From assembly GCA_951812925.1 (NCBI GenBank), contig OX638369.1, positions 51,951,061 through 52,015,060 of the forward strand: 64,000 bases of DNA. Direction: 5' to 3'. Shown piece after piece: positions 35,385-47,744 of this stretch (position 1 is the stretch's first letter; every line of letters starts with the position of its first letter). This DNA is from Calliopum simillimum (taxonomy: Eukaryota > Arthropoda > Insecta > Diptera > Lauxaniidae). The notes below the pieces were generated by a model that saw only the letters and a program-made list of their open reading frames with translations, was not told where the DNA came from and did not search any database. The translations under genes were made by a program, and so were the position numbers.

Positions 35385-36499
35385 TGGCGAAAGTAGTATA
35401 GCTATGGGCGTTCCAACTCAAAAAAATGACTTTTTGAATGAAAATCTCCATACAAAATTTTAAGGTTAAAATTCTCAAAACTCCATAAAAACAGTGTTGC
35501 CAGACTTCTGTTTTACTGTAAAGTGTACTATTGGTGTACCGTATTTTGTTTAGGATTTATTGTGAATGGGCCATATTATTTTGATAACATTATTGATTGT
35601 AGATGTTGTTATTGACTCCTTTTTTTCCTTTTCTGCTTCTTCCTCATCTTTCGGGTGGTCAATTATAGTTCTTTCTGTTGCTGTAATTGTTCCCTTTTCT
35701 CATATTCTTCTTTGTACTTATATTCGTGTTTACATATGTTGTACTATGTCTTGGCAGTCAATTGTTGTTGTTGCTGTTGTATTTATATATTTAAGGATAA
35801 CACAAATTGTTTGATTATTTCACTAGCAGACCAAATATCGGATAACCCGATCAAAAAAACTTGTCAAGTTCTTGTCATTGTATCAGAAATGTATATCAAA
35901 ATGATATCAAAAATTTGTCAGCGGCTGATATCCATTTTTTGTATATCTTTTTGATATATTTTTGATATCATTGAATGACATGTCAATTTTGTATCAGAAA
36001 TGTATATCAAAATGATATCAAAAATTTATCAGCCGCAGATATCAATTTTGTATCAGAAATGCATATCAAAATGATATCAAAAATTTATCAGCTGCTGATA
36101 TGTCAAATTCTACGTTTTCGTTTGTGAATTTTATTTAAAGATAATTATAGAAGACGAACGCGCAGCCAATTTTAGTGAATAAGTTAATTTTCTAATGAAA
36201 TTAGTGAAAAGCACAAAAATATAATTAAGTGCAAAAAAACCGACACTCCATTCAGTTGCTGCATGCGGCCTGTGGTTGGGAAAGCTGAAAGTATGGAAAA
36301 CGGACGAGCAGCCAATTTTAGTAAGAAGTGAGTTTTGTCATGAAATTAGTGAAAAAGCAGAAAAAATATAATTGAGTACAAAAAAAAACTAGTTGACGAC
36401 GATTAACCACAATATTGTAAAATTTGGCCATAATCTGCGTCACTTTAGTTATCAGACCCAAAATTGGTTGTCATTTTTGTATCAGAAATGTACAAAAAT

Positions 36500-36610
36500 T
36501 GTATATCATTTTGATATCTTTTTTTGATATCATTTTGATATCTTTTTTTGATATCATTTTGATATCTTTTTTTGATATCATTTTGATATCTTTTTTGATA
36601 TCATGGTGAT
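36500..36610. repeat. 24-bp tandem repeat of GATATC motifs (left arm)
   Basis: Unit GATATCATTTTGATATCTTT plus four Ts, about four copies. The mirror array at 39080-39150 has about three. The wider arm (35880-36110, 36650-36720) is also dense in TTTTTGATATCATTTTGATA motifs. Confidence 0.85.
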
Positions 36611-37612
36611 ATACAAAAAGCGTTACATTCCGTATATCACTGTGATATCCTTTTTTTATCAAAATTTTGTATGTCACTGACAAATTTTTGATATCATTTT
36701 GATATATTTTTGATATACTTTTTTTGATCGGGAAACGACGGAACGACATTGGGATTTTTAGACTTTGTTTAGATAACATATCATATATCTTAGCTTAGGA
36801 GTTCGATCTTGACTTCATTTGAATTGTTAGACTTGTAATTTTAATTAAACTTTTGATGTGGAGTTGATCCTCCACAACAAAAGGTATTGGTTTGTTTGTT
36901 TATGTCATATGTATTCTAGTTTCCCATTTTTTATTTAAACTTTAAATTTGTTTACAAAACCAGACGAATAGAATCCCAGTTTGTTTACATGAAGATGAAT
37001 CATAACTAAGGAGTTTAATCTTAAAATTATAACTAAGTTTGTTTTTTAATGAAATATTCATTGGAAAGTGCTTCATATGATTTCACCATGCAACGCATTT
37101 TGAAAGAGCACCATAAAAGATCCTCTTAGATCTACATAACTTAAATAAAATAGTGCTTTATTGGATACCAAGATATATATGCACATATCTGTAGATATTT
37201 TTTTTTAAAAAATATATAATTATATATGTATGTAATAATATTTATAAAGAATTAAACTTACTTACATATGGGTGATTCTTAGATAACTGTGTTTTTTCTT
37301 GTGTAAACACACTCTTAAAACTCACCTTTTAAGTAGATCAACTACAAGTGTGAATTTACGGCTTTGAGGTCGAAATTAAGAAATTTTGCTGCAACGTTTG
37401 TGACTAAATTGCCACGTTTGTGACATTTTAGCCACAGTATGGAAAAATGATGGTTTTGAAGCGTTTTGATGAGAGATATATTGCATATAATAGCAAATTT
37501 ACACTTCAAGACAAATTTTGCAACAGTGTCATGTCTCCAGTGGTCCATTTTTTTTTATCCCCTACCGCCCTAAATATCAACTATGGTTTTCTTTCCTCTG
37601 TTTTAATAGTCG

Positions 37613-37812
37613 NNNNNNNNNNNNNNNNNNNNNNNNNNNNNNNNNNNNNNNNNNNNNNNNNNNNNNNNNNNNNNNNNNNNNNNNNNNNNNNNNNNNNNNN
37701 NNNNNNNNNNNNNNNNNNNNNNNNNNNNNNNNNNNNNNNNNNNNNNNNNNNNNNNNNNNNNNNNNNNNNNNNNNNNNNNNNNNNNNNNNNNNNNNNNNNN
37801 NNNNNNNNNNNN
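37613..37812. other. Assembly gap (200 N) at the palindrome centre
   Basis: Unknown bases. The sequence right of the gap (37813-38009) has no visible partner on the left, so its partner would lie in the gap or it is the loop. Confidence 0.99.
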
Positions 37813-40289
37813 GTAAATTATGTCTTGTTGTTAATAAATTTGGCTGTCTGAATCCATTGACAAAAATTAATTTTACTTGTTGCTGTTTTTGTTAAGTAAA
37901 TGTCGAAACTGTGATTTTTTCACTTTTGAGCAAGGATAACTAAGGATACTGATGTTATAGAAAAAATCAAGATCAGATTCGTTATTAGGAGATCCTAATC
38001 CACCATAAACGACTATTAAAACAGAGGAAAGAAAACCATAGTTGATATTTAGGGCGGTAGGGGATAAAAAAAAATGGACCACTGGAGACATGACACTGTT
38101 GCAAAATTTGTCTTGAAGTGTAAATTTGCTATTATATGCAATATATCTCTCATCAAAACGCTTCAAAACCATCATTTTTCCATACTGTGGCTAAAATGTC
38201 ACAAACGTGGCAATTTAGTCACAAACGTTGCAGCAAAATTTCTTAATTTCGACCTCAAAGCCGTAAATTCACACTAGTAGTTGATCTACTTAAAAGGTGA
38301 GTTTTAAGAGTGTGTTTACACAAGATAGCATGAAGAAACTTGCAAAAATCCAAAAAAATTATCTGCTAATTTTACAACTCGAAAAAACACAGTTATCTAA
38401 GAATCACCCATATGTAAGTAAGTTTAATTCTTTATAAATATTATTACATACATATATAATTATATATTTTTTAAAAAAAAATATCTACAGATATGTGTAT
38501 ATATATCTTGGTATCCAATAAAGCACTATTTTATTTAAGTTATGTAGATCTAAGAGGATCTTTTATGGTGCTCTTTCAAAATGCGTTGCATGGTGAAATC
38601 ATATGAAGCACTTTCCAATGAATATTTCATTAAAAAACAAACTTAGTTATAATTTTAAGATTAAACTCCTTAGTTATGATTCATCTTCATGTAAACAAAC
38701 TGGGATTCTATTCGTCTGGTTTTGTAAACAAATTTAAAGTTTAAATAAAAAATGGGAAACTAGAATACATATGACATAAACAAACAAACCAATACCTTTT
38801 GTTGTGGAGGATCAACTCCACATCAAAAGTTTAATTAAAATTACAAGTCTAACAATTCAAATGAAGTCAAGATCGAACTCCTAAGCTAAGATATATGATA
38901 TGTTATCTAAACAAAGTCTAAAAATCCCAATGTCGTTCCGTCGTTTCTCGATCAAAAAAAGTATATCAAAAATATATCAAAATGATATCAAAAATTTGTC
39001 AGTGACATACAAAATTTTGATAAAAAAAGGATATCACAGTGATATACGGAATGTAACGCTTTTTGTATATCACCATGATATCAAAAAAAGATATCAAAAT
39101 GATATCAAAAAAAGATATCAAAATGATATCAAAAAAAGATATCAAAATGATATACAATTTTTGTACATTTCTGATACAAAAATGACAACCAATTTTGGGT
39201 CTGATAACTAAAGTGACGCAGATTATGGCCAAATTTTACAATATTGTGGTTAATCGTCGTCAACTAGTTTTTTTTTTGTACTCAATTATATTTTTTCTGC
39301 TTTTTCACTAATTTCATGACAAAACTCACTTCTTACTAAAATTGGCTGCTCGTCCGTTTTCCATACTTTCAGCTTTCCCAACCACAGGCCGCATGCAGCA
39401 ACTGAATGGAGTGTCGGTTTTTTTGCACTTAATTATATTTTTGTGCTTTTCACTAATTTCATTAGAAAATTAACTTATTCACTAAAATTGGCTGCGCGTT
39501 CGTCTTCTATAATTATCTTTAAATAAAATTCACAAACGAAAACGTAGAATTTGACATATCAGCAGCTGATAAATTTTTGATATCATTTTGATATGCATTT
39601 CTGATACAAAATTGATATCTGCGGCTGATAAATTTTTGATATCATTTTGATATACATTTCTGATACAAAATTGACATGTCATTCAATGATATCAAAAATA
39701 TATCAAAAAGATATACAAAAAATGAATATCAGCCGCTGACAAATTTTTGATATCATTTTGATATACATTTCTGATACAATGACAAGAACTTGACAAGTTT
39801 TTTTGATCGGGTTATCCGATATTTGGTCTGCTAGTGAAATAATCAAACAATTTGTGTTATCCTTAAATATATAAATACAACAGCAACAACAACAATTGAC
39901 TGCCAAGACATAGTACAACATATGTAAACACGAATATAAGTACAAAGAAGAATATGAGAAAAGGGAACAATTACAGCAACAGAAAGAACTATAATTGACC
40001 ACCCGAAAGATGAGGAAGAAGCAGAAAAGGAAAAAAAGGAGTCAATAACAACATCTACAATCAATAATGTTATCAAAATAATATGGGCCATTCACAATAA
40101 ATCCTAAACAAAATACGGTACACCAATAGTACACTTTACAGTAAAACAGAAGTCTGGCAACACTGTTTTTATGGAGTTTTGAGAATTTTAACCTTAAAAT
40201 TTTGTATGGAGATTTTCATACAAAAAGTCACTTTTTTGAGTTGGAACGCCCATAGCTATACTACTGGCGAAATTTTGTAGGTAGGTAAA

Positions 40290-41170
40290 GATATTAGATA
40301 CCATTGATTGGCTGTTTTCTCAGACACCCGAAGGTTTCCGAAGGTGACCTGGAGGCACCATAGTCAAGCAAACAAGGGAAAATAGAGGGAAAATACCTAT
40401 GTAGAATAATCGATAGTTTTCTGGGACACCCTAAGGTTCCCGAAAGTTAGCCGAAAGCTTCATAGTTAAAACAAAGAATATCTAGATATACAAGAGTAAA
40501 ACAACCTGTGACGGAAGCTTTATTAACTCATTTTCTGTGGCACCCGAAAGCTTCATAGTCAAAACGAAGAGTGCCTAGATATACTAGAGGGAGAACATCT
40601 ACAGCGGAATATCAACTAGATTTCATTGACACATTTTTTGAGAAACCCAAAGGCTTCATAGCCAAAACGAAGAATATCTAAAAACACTAGAGCAAGAATA
40701 TCTATAACGGAATATAAACAAACTTTCATTGATTCATTTTCTGAGATACCCTTAGGTTCCCGAAGATTACCATAAGGTTTTATATTCAAATCGAAGAACA
40801 TCAGATATCTAGAAATCTATGTTTTGACTATAAGACCTTCGGGTAATCTTCGGGAACTTTCGGGTAATCATTGGGAACCTTCGGGTGTCCCAAAAAATTA
40901 ATCGATTAAAGCTTCTTGATATTCCGCCACTAATGCTGTCCCTTTAGTATATCTAGATCTATAACTTGATCAATGAATTGAGTCAATTAAAGCTTGTTGA
41001 TATTCCACCATAGATGTTTTTTTTTTTTTTTTTTCTCCAGTATACCTAGATATTCTTCGTTTTAACTTTGAAGAAGAATCAATTAAAGCTTCATCATAGA
41101 TGCTTTCTCTCTTGTACACCTAAACATTCTTCGTTTTGACAATGAACTCTTCGGGTGACCTTCGGAAACC
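40290..41170. repeat. Tandem repeat of about 100-118 bp that switches orientation
   Basis: About five units run rightward to 40825 (each with CACCCGAAGGTTCCCGAAG, CTTCATAGTCAAAACGAAGA and ATCTAGATATACTAGAG). About three inverted units then continue to 41170 (CTTCGGGTGTCC, ATATTCCGCCAC, TTCTTCGTTTTAAC). The switch lies at about 40828. Confidence 0.8.
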
Positions 41171-42950
41171 TTTGAAAATTTTGCTGATTCCGAGGGGGAC
41201 TAACAAAATTGAAAGGAAGTTTAAAATTCTTGAACTTAACCCAAAATACGCTCTGGCAGTGTATTAATGGCATAAAAAAAAGTCAAAAATATTGCTGAGC
41301 TTTAACCTCAATTATCTGAAAACTAAAATTATTGAACTATAAAATTCGAAACGCCATAACTTCGCCAGTAAAATACATTTTTGAGCGATTTTTCCTTCGT
41401 TCTCTTTAGAATTTTGTTGTTCTATCCAATGGTATAAAAAACTCATATTTAACGTCTGGCAAGATAAGGTCCCTTTTCTCGCGACGCTTTACATGTAGAG
41501 GACAACACGGTTCTCCTGCTCAAATCATTTCACAACACAATGGGTAATTTGACCCATTTTTGAGCCATACTACTAAAAGTACAGTGTTAAAATTCGATGC
41601 CTGAATTGCTATTAGTAACATCTACTTATTCATTAAAAACTATCCCAGAAGGCTTGCATTCTTCTATGTAGTTTATTCCATTGTGAAAGGGCCACTACGG
41701 TTCTCCTTCCCATATTATTCCGTCAACTAGAGGATTCCATTCTCCTGAATTGTTCCCAAAGGGAAGCGACAACGTGGTTTTCCAGCTCAAATTATGTCGC
41801 AAAGTATAGGCAATGTGGTGATATGCTTCCATTTTTTATACTTGGAAACATACAATTCAGTTCCTTTACTCAAACTGTCAGTATCGGCTGCTTGGTGATG
41901 CTTACTTTGACCAAACATTCTTTTAAATAACGCCATAGCGATATCGGAATATAAGTAGGTCCATTTCAGGAACAATATAATTTTGTACGATTAAAATCGA
42001 TATTGAAAGGCTTAAACTGCATTTAAAACATCACATTATGGTATTTACCTCCGAACCGCAGAAGCGAAAAAATTAAAATAATGTCTCAATATAAAGTATC
42101 GAAATGCATTATCCCATCCCTAAGATTACAGTGTATGCGTGCAAAAAGTGATTTTCCATTTAAAATATTTTGTGTTCAATTTCATTTTGTTGTTGCTGGC
42201 TGCTGTCATTCATGTCGCATGCAACATGCGGGCGAATATATACCTTCTCTGAATGTATGCGTACGTTTTGTAGCAAGTGTGCGTGCATGCATGCGTTAGT
42301 GTATTCAAATAACTTCATTTAGTAAATTTGTGTTCAATAATTAAATCTATCAATAACGCATCAATCAGGATTTCGTTTGTGCCGTTGTCGATGTTATTTC
42401 TCTGTTGTTATCTGTTGTCCTTATTGTGCCTGTTATTGCTGTTGTTTTTCATTAATGATGCTACACTGGTGTCCATGTAATTGTTTTTTACATATGCGTA
42501 CTCGTAGATAGCTAGTTGGCTGCTGTCCTGGCAAAATAATTTATGTTATTTTGAACATTAACCTACGTGTTGTTTAAATTTTCTTAAAATTTTATGAAAT
42601 TTATCAATTTTGCAGTCATTGTTGCAACAGTTGGTATTGTTGGTGAATGACAGTTATGATGTTGAAAGTATTTTGCGTAGACTTATTGTAATTTTGATTA
42701 ATTGTTGCAAAATAAATTTGAACACAACATTGCATGTAGTATGGATGGATAATGGATGTTGTTTCAAAATGATTTTATGAACTCCTTAATATGGAATAAA
42801 CGGGTATACCCTACAAGAAACACAATCGTCTATTGCTCGAATTGTTCAATATATGGGACATTACATACGTAAACGGATAGCATTTGGCTTTTTTCTTAGA
42901 GTACTAAATAGTTGAGACTAGCATCCATGGTTTTAAAATTTTTTTTTTAC
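41171..42950. other. Intergenic DNA
   Basis: No supported gene. 42080-42780 is non-repetitive with short GTTGTTGCTG-type runs. A minus-strand start MALFKRMFGQSK at about 41935 is isolated. Confidence 0.35.
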
Positions 42951-42954
42951 CCTA

Positions 42955-43640
42955 TACCCAGGGTATATTCACTTTGTCCTTCCGTTTGTAACGCAGAAAA
43001 GGAGGCGTGGCAGGTATAAAAAAATATATATATTCTTGATCCGTCTGTCTGGTTGGCAGGTTGTCTGTCCGTGGAAATATTTCTTACGGGAAAACTAAGC
43101 AAGACAACACTATGAAAGCTTAATATACAAAAATACTAGGAGAAGTTACAACAAGCTCTGAGCCAAAACCAGGCGAAGTAGGACTAGAGGGCGTAGCACC
43201 TCCCATACAAGCAAAACTTTGAAAATGCTATATTGAAAGCTTTTTTGAGATTATCCAACCAAATTTCACTCAAACACTACGAATATTAATTGAAAGCCTT
43301 GAGCGAAAACTAGGCGAATTTGGATTAGAGAGCGTGGCACCTCCCATAAAAGGAAAAGTTTCAAAGTGCTATACTGAAAGTGTTTTTTGAGATAACTCAA
43401 CTAAATTACCCTCAAACACTCAGAACGCAAGATCTAGATTAACTCGAACAAGAGGGCGTGGCACTTCCAATATATGCAAAAGCTTCAAATTGCTATACTG
43501 AAAGCATTTTTTTGAGATAATCTAACAAAATTTCACTTAGACACTGAGAACAGTAAGTGCAAAATCAGAGCGAAAGCTATTGGAATTCAGACAAAGGGTC
43601 GTGGCATCTCCCGTACAAGCCAAATTTTTAAATTATTGCA
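42955..43640 (+). repeat. Dispersed repeat with four tandem units of about 140 bp
   Basis: Opens with a GGGTATATTCACTTTGTCC and GTCCGTCTGTCTGG-like segment often seen in fly dispersed repeats. Four units follow, each with GGGCGTGGCACCTCCCATAC and TTTTTGAGATAATCCAACCA. It is related in style to 55600-56350. Confidence 0.7.
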
Positions 43641-43999
43641 GTGTAGGGTATTTCATGTTTGGCAAGGCAAAAGAACACATTCTTCCTAGACTTATTTGAA
43701 AAACTGAAGAAGCTGCAAGAACTACGTTTACTAATTTCTTGAAAAGCTCATAACTTCGCCAAAACTGGCCCAAATCAAGTAATTTTTCTTAAGTTTTGTT
43801 TTTTGAAGAAAATAAAAATCTCAATAAAAATTTTTTTAAAAAAATTTTCAACTTTCAAAACTAAATTTCCTAAATACCATTCGATTTTTTCAAAAAATTT
43901 TTAATGTATTTGACAAATTTTAAGAATATTTTTAGAACGGCCAGACGGTGGGACCTATTTTTTTAAATTTTTTAATTAACAAAATGTGAGATCACTAAG

Positions 44000-44730
44000 A
44001 AATTCTTCTTTGCCTGGGAAGGTTAACAATTTTCACCAACCCCCATTAATTTTTGCTCTCACACATTTCTCTCAAAAATACTGAAACCTTTACTCAAATC
44101 GGCTTAAGGGGGCTTCCATACAAATCTTTTATGAAAATATAAAATAAAGTCTTCATTGCCGGGAGAGTGAAAAATTTTCGCCGACCCACATTAATTTTTC
44201 CTCTCCAATATTTCTGTTGAACATATTAGTCCCTTTTTTCCACTCCTTAAGGAGGCTCCCAAATAAATAAAATAAAATTTTCATAAATATATCAAAAAAA
44301 AAAAAACATCCTCATTGCCGGGAGAGTCAAAAAAAAACCCCCATTCCCTAATAATTTTTTCTACAACATTTTTCTCAAACTTCTTAGCCGTTTTTTCTAA
44401 CCTTTTAAGTGACCTCCCATTTAAAATTTTGATAAAAATGAAAAAAAAAAAAAATCCTCATTGCCATGAAAGGGAAAATATCTACACCGAACCCATTAGT
44501 TTTCTCACCAATCTTTCTCCCAATCATAATCGCTTTTTTTGCACTTTTTATAGGGCCTCCCATACAAAATTTTGATAAAAATATCAAAAACAATTCCTCA
44601 TTGCCAGGAGACTGAAAAATGGTTCACCGACCGACATTAATTGTTCCTGGCCATCATTTTCTCGTGCATATTACTTATATTTTCCTTCCCTTTAATGGGG
44701 CTTACATGTAGAATTTCGATAGAAATTTTA
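44000..44730 (+). repeat. Minisatellite of about 125 bp (CCTCATTGCCGGGAGAGTGA family)
   Basis: Five to six units: ATTGCCGGGAGAG, CCGACCCCCATTAATTTTT, CTCTCCAACATTTTTCTC and TTAAGGGGGCTCCCATACAA. Same family as in 31130-32560, 4390-4620, 5505-5700 and 48430-49210. Confidence 0.8.
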
Positions 44731-45019
44731 TTTGATTTGATTTGGAAGGTTAAGGTAAAGGTTAATGTTAAAATTCAGTTTTCTAACCCAATCCCGTCGA
44801 AATTTTTCTGTGAGTTTTACAACACAAGCTAATTTGGGCTTAATCAAGGAAAATCTGTTGGAATATTTTAGATATCTCAAACGGTTTTTGAGCTACGGTT
44901 GGGGTACTTTTCTATCCCTTGGGCCAATACATATAATCAATTCAGAACAATCGAGACTTTTTGTAAAGTTTTGGCAAGTTTATTTGAAAAAATTTTAAAG
45001 TTTCATTGATATTTCGTTT

Positions 45020-45690
45020 TAAATGTGGTTCTATGATCAATGGAACCCACTCACCTGATAACCACTCAATTCAATTAGATCATATTCCAGGGGTCAGTGA
45101 CCTCGTGACCAAGTGACCACATTGGGTTATTACTTAGTTGAAAAGTCCTTATTTTCAAGGATAAAATCCTTGCGTTAGGAAAAAGAAATTGAACTAAATT
45201 GATATACTGTTTTAAAAACGGTTTCATGTTGTATAGATCCCATTTAGTTTTATTGGAATCCACTCATGATTTAGTGGTCCATGGCCAGGTGACCAAGTGG
45301 CCATATTGGGTCCTTAGTATAAAAAGTCCTTATTTTCAAGGATAAATCCTGGCATTAGAAAACAAAAATTGCATTAAATTGATAAATTGTTTCAAACACT
45401 GTTCTATGCTCTATAGATCCCATTTAGATTCATTGGAGTCCACTCATGTTTCAGTGGTCCATGGCCAAATGACAAAGTGGCCATATTGGTTTCTTAGTAT
45501 GAAAAGTCATTATTTTCAAGAATAAAATCCTGCTATTAGCAAAAAAAAAAATGCACTGAATTGGTATATTGTTTCAAAAACTGTTTTATGTTCTACGTAT
45601 CCCACTTACTTTCATCGAAACCCATGCATGTTCCTGTTACTATGACCAACTGGCCATATTACGCACCTCAAAGCTAAATGCTAAGAAGAC
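45020..45690 (+). repeat. Tandem repeat of about 181 bp, 3.6 units
   Basis: Landmark CCACTCATGTTTCAGTGGTC recurs at about 45255, 45436 and 45617, with GACCAAGTGGCCATATTGGG and AGTCCTTATTTTCAAGGATA between. Confidence 0.85.
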
Positions 45691-46242
45691 AGCAATATCT
45701 CAAAATTCTGACGTGATATAACAAAACTGGTTACGGCATCATTTTTAGCATGTCAGAGGCCTTCAGAACTCGGAATCAAAACATATATGGCTCAAAAAAT
45801 ATAGCGTCGCTTTCAAAAAACCTCAAAATTATCCAAAAAGTATGTAAAAATTGGCCCAAGGGATATTTCAGACATGGCAATCCCGGTTTGAATTATTTTT
45901 TCAACATGCTAAAACTGCCATCCTTTGGCAAGACAAAACGAGTGCTGATGTTATTATTTTAAATATTAAAATTTTTTTAGTTTTTTTTTCACAAATGGTC
46001 TTTTTGGAGACTTTCGGTTAATGTGAGGGAGCGATGTTTGCGTAGTGGATCCATTGTCATTGTGATACATAAATGAGAGCCAACATTCTAAACATCAGAT
46101 ATGTATCAACAAATGATTTTGAGAGTTTCCAGTATCATAGTAAACTTCCCCTCAGGGCCAATATGAGTTGACTAATATGTTGAAAGCATTCAATGAGAAC
46201 ATTTCTGATAAAAACAATGAGTTACTCAATAAAAATTTCTAT
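45691..46242. other. Sequence 3' of the secreted-protein gene
   Basis: No gene or repeat recognised; expected to include the 3' UTR of the minus-strand gene. Confidence 0.35.
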
Positions 46243-47439
46243 TTATAAAAACATTTTTCTAATTTTTCCTATCATAGTTTCTGCAGCATAAATTTTCAAG
46301 CATTTTTGTAGCGATTGAAATGGTGCTTCATTGTTGTCCGTTTCTAAGGCAAACTCGGCGCTTGTATTAAAACGAGCTCTATCACTCAAAACACGCTCAC
46401 GCATTGATCTACGCCGCACGTAGTTGTCAAAATCATTATCTGGTATCTCATTTTGCTCAATAGATATTTCTTCAGTGGTATGCGCGATAGCGATGTCATT
46501 ATTTTGGGTTTCTTGTCCAGCACCCAATTCAGCACCGATTGTATCCATTACATCTTCAGTTATTAATGAATTAACAAAATTTTCTTTTTGCGCATATACG
46601 AAATATTTGAAAATTTCATAGATAATTAAAAATGGATATTCATAATAAGCACGATTGGGATATGCAGATATTAAGTAGCTGCCAACGCATTTCCCCAGCA
46701 ATAACTCGGTCAAGTAATAATTGTATAATTCCATAAATTTAGCAAACATCCAACGTAGCGATTTAAACCAGCCATTAATATTTCTGCCAATATCAGCTAA
46801 TACAACTTTAGTATATGTACTGTAAAATACAAAGAGTTTGATTAATGAAATAAGTACTTATAAGTCCTAAGCTTAGTACTTTTTAGTACTGCACTTACTA
46901 TTGTCTGGATTGTCGTGTCGTATCCTCCTGGCCAAAAGCATACAATGCAAAATTCGTTATATCTTTGATACCGACAAAAAATTGTTTCAGCCCATACAGT
47001 AGATAGTTACTTAGATCAAATTCTGCAGCTCTAGAAATATGTAATTAATATTTTAGATTTGAATGAAAAATGTCTATATATTTATATTCCTACCTATTTT
47101 CAGTTTCAATAGCTATTGCATCAGGTAGCACATGTTCAGCCGCCTCCGCAAAATTTGCAATGCCTTCCAAGAACCATTGAACATCTGTGTAGAGTTCTAT
47201 TGTGCCAGACTCAGTATTGTTCGAATTCGCCAAAATTCTACAATTTTTGTCAAAAACAACTTCATTGTATAGAAAGAACATAATATAATTTCTTCTTTGT
47301 GAATAAAGTACACTCACTTTGTTAGTTCTTTAGTTTGCTCAGTTTCATTGCGCTGCCGCTGTCCTTGTACATTTGTATTAAAACATAATACTGTCACTAA
47401 TAAAACAAAAATAATTTCCAAACTTTTGCTGTAATTCAT
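46243..47439 (-). CDS. Secreted protein of unknown family, four exons
   Basis: Exons are 47318-47439, 47094-47237, 46899-47030 and 46243-46819 (122, 144, 132 and 577 nt; 324 codons plus stop). Introns of 80, 63 and 79 bp have GTGAGT/GTAG, GTAGGA/CTAG and GTAAGT/ACAG ends, and all phases agree. Residues 1-26 are a clear signal peptide (charged start, IIFVLLVTVLCF core, small residues before the predicted cut after VQG). Potential N-glycosylation sites include NET (31) and NNT (47). The middle (about 50-200) is rich in aromatic and hydrophobic residues in amphipathic-helix patterns; a hydrophobic stretch, FLIIYEIFKYFVY, could touch membrane but is weak as a transmembrane segment. The C-terminal third is acidic, followed by an Arg-rich stretch (NYVRRRSMRERVL). 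I do not recognise the family and assign no function. It is flanked by tandem repeats on the left and a foldback on the right. Confidence 0.85.
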
Positions 47440-47744
47440 TTTCCTCGATCTTTACGCATTTGATGTTATTTGTATGACCGCTTTTTTATTACTAAATGAT
47501 CGCATCCTTTGACCTGCAATGCCTCCTTTCCACTCGCGCATCGAAAACAGGTAGAATTTCAGAGAATTGTGTACATGCTTCTTCTCAGCGCATAGAGAAC
47601 ACTTCGTTAGTGGTATTCGATTGAAGTCAGAGCTGTAAATGTGCTAACATACTTTGGTTCTTTAGTGCCCAGGCAAATAAGCATTGAACTTTCGTATTTT
47701 AAATTTTTTAAATTAACTAATGAATTACACAGCAAAACAATAAT

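Larger units (their letters stand above)
35393..40264. mobile_element. 4.87-kb giant palindromic element with 8-bp TSD
   Basis: Two arms of about 2.2-2.4 kb are near-identical inverted complements. The ends are GTAGTATAGCTATGGGCGTT and its complement, and TGGCGAAA is duplicated at 35385-35392 and 40265-40272. The arms differ by point changes, one unit of a GATATC tandem repeat, and about 60 bp present only in the right arm (38330-38395). No transposase-like frame is visible; the paired ORFs in the arms are mirror copies without recognised family. An 8-bp TSD fits hAT or P-like insertion, but the ends do not allow a firm choice. Confidence 0.85.

Noticed and set aside
37342..38277. Mirror ORF pair of 67-68 codons in the palindrome arms
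   Set aside because: The same ORF appears in both arms only because they are inverted copies; no domain, splice sites or codon bias.
35393..40264. Palindrome as a scaffolding artefact (inverted duplicate contigs around a gap)
   Set aside because: Both ends stop at matching inverted termini, unique flanks follow, and the same 8 bases are duplicated outside each end; the arms also differ by indels.
41787..41975. Minus-strand start MALFKRMFGQSK resembling ESCRT-III N termini
   Set aside because: Only about 30 residues before a possible donor, no following exon with ESCRT-III helices found to the left.
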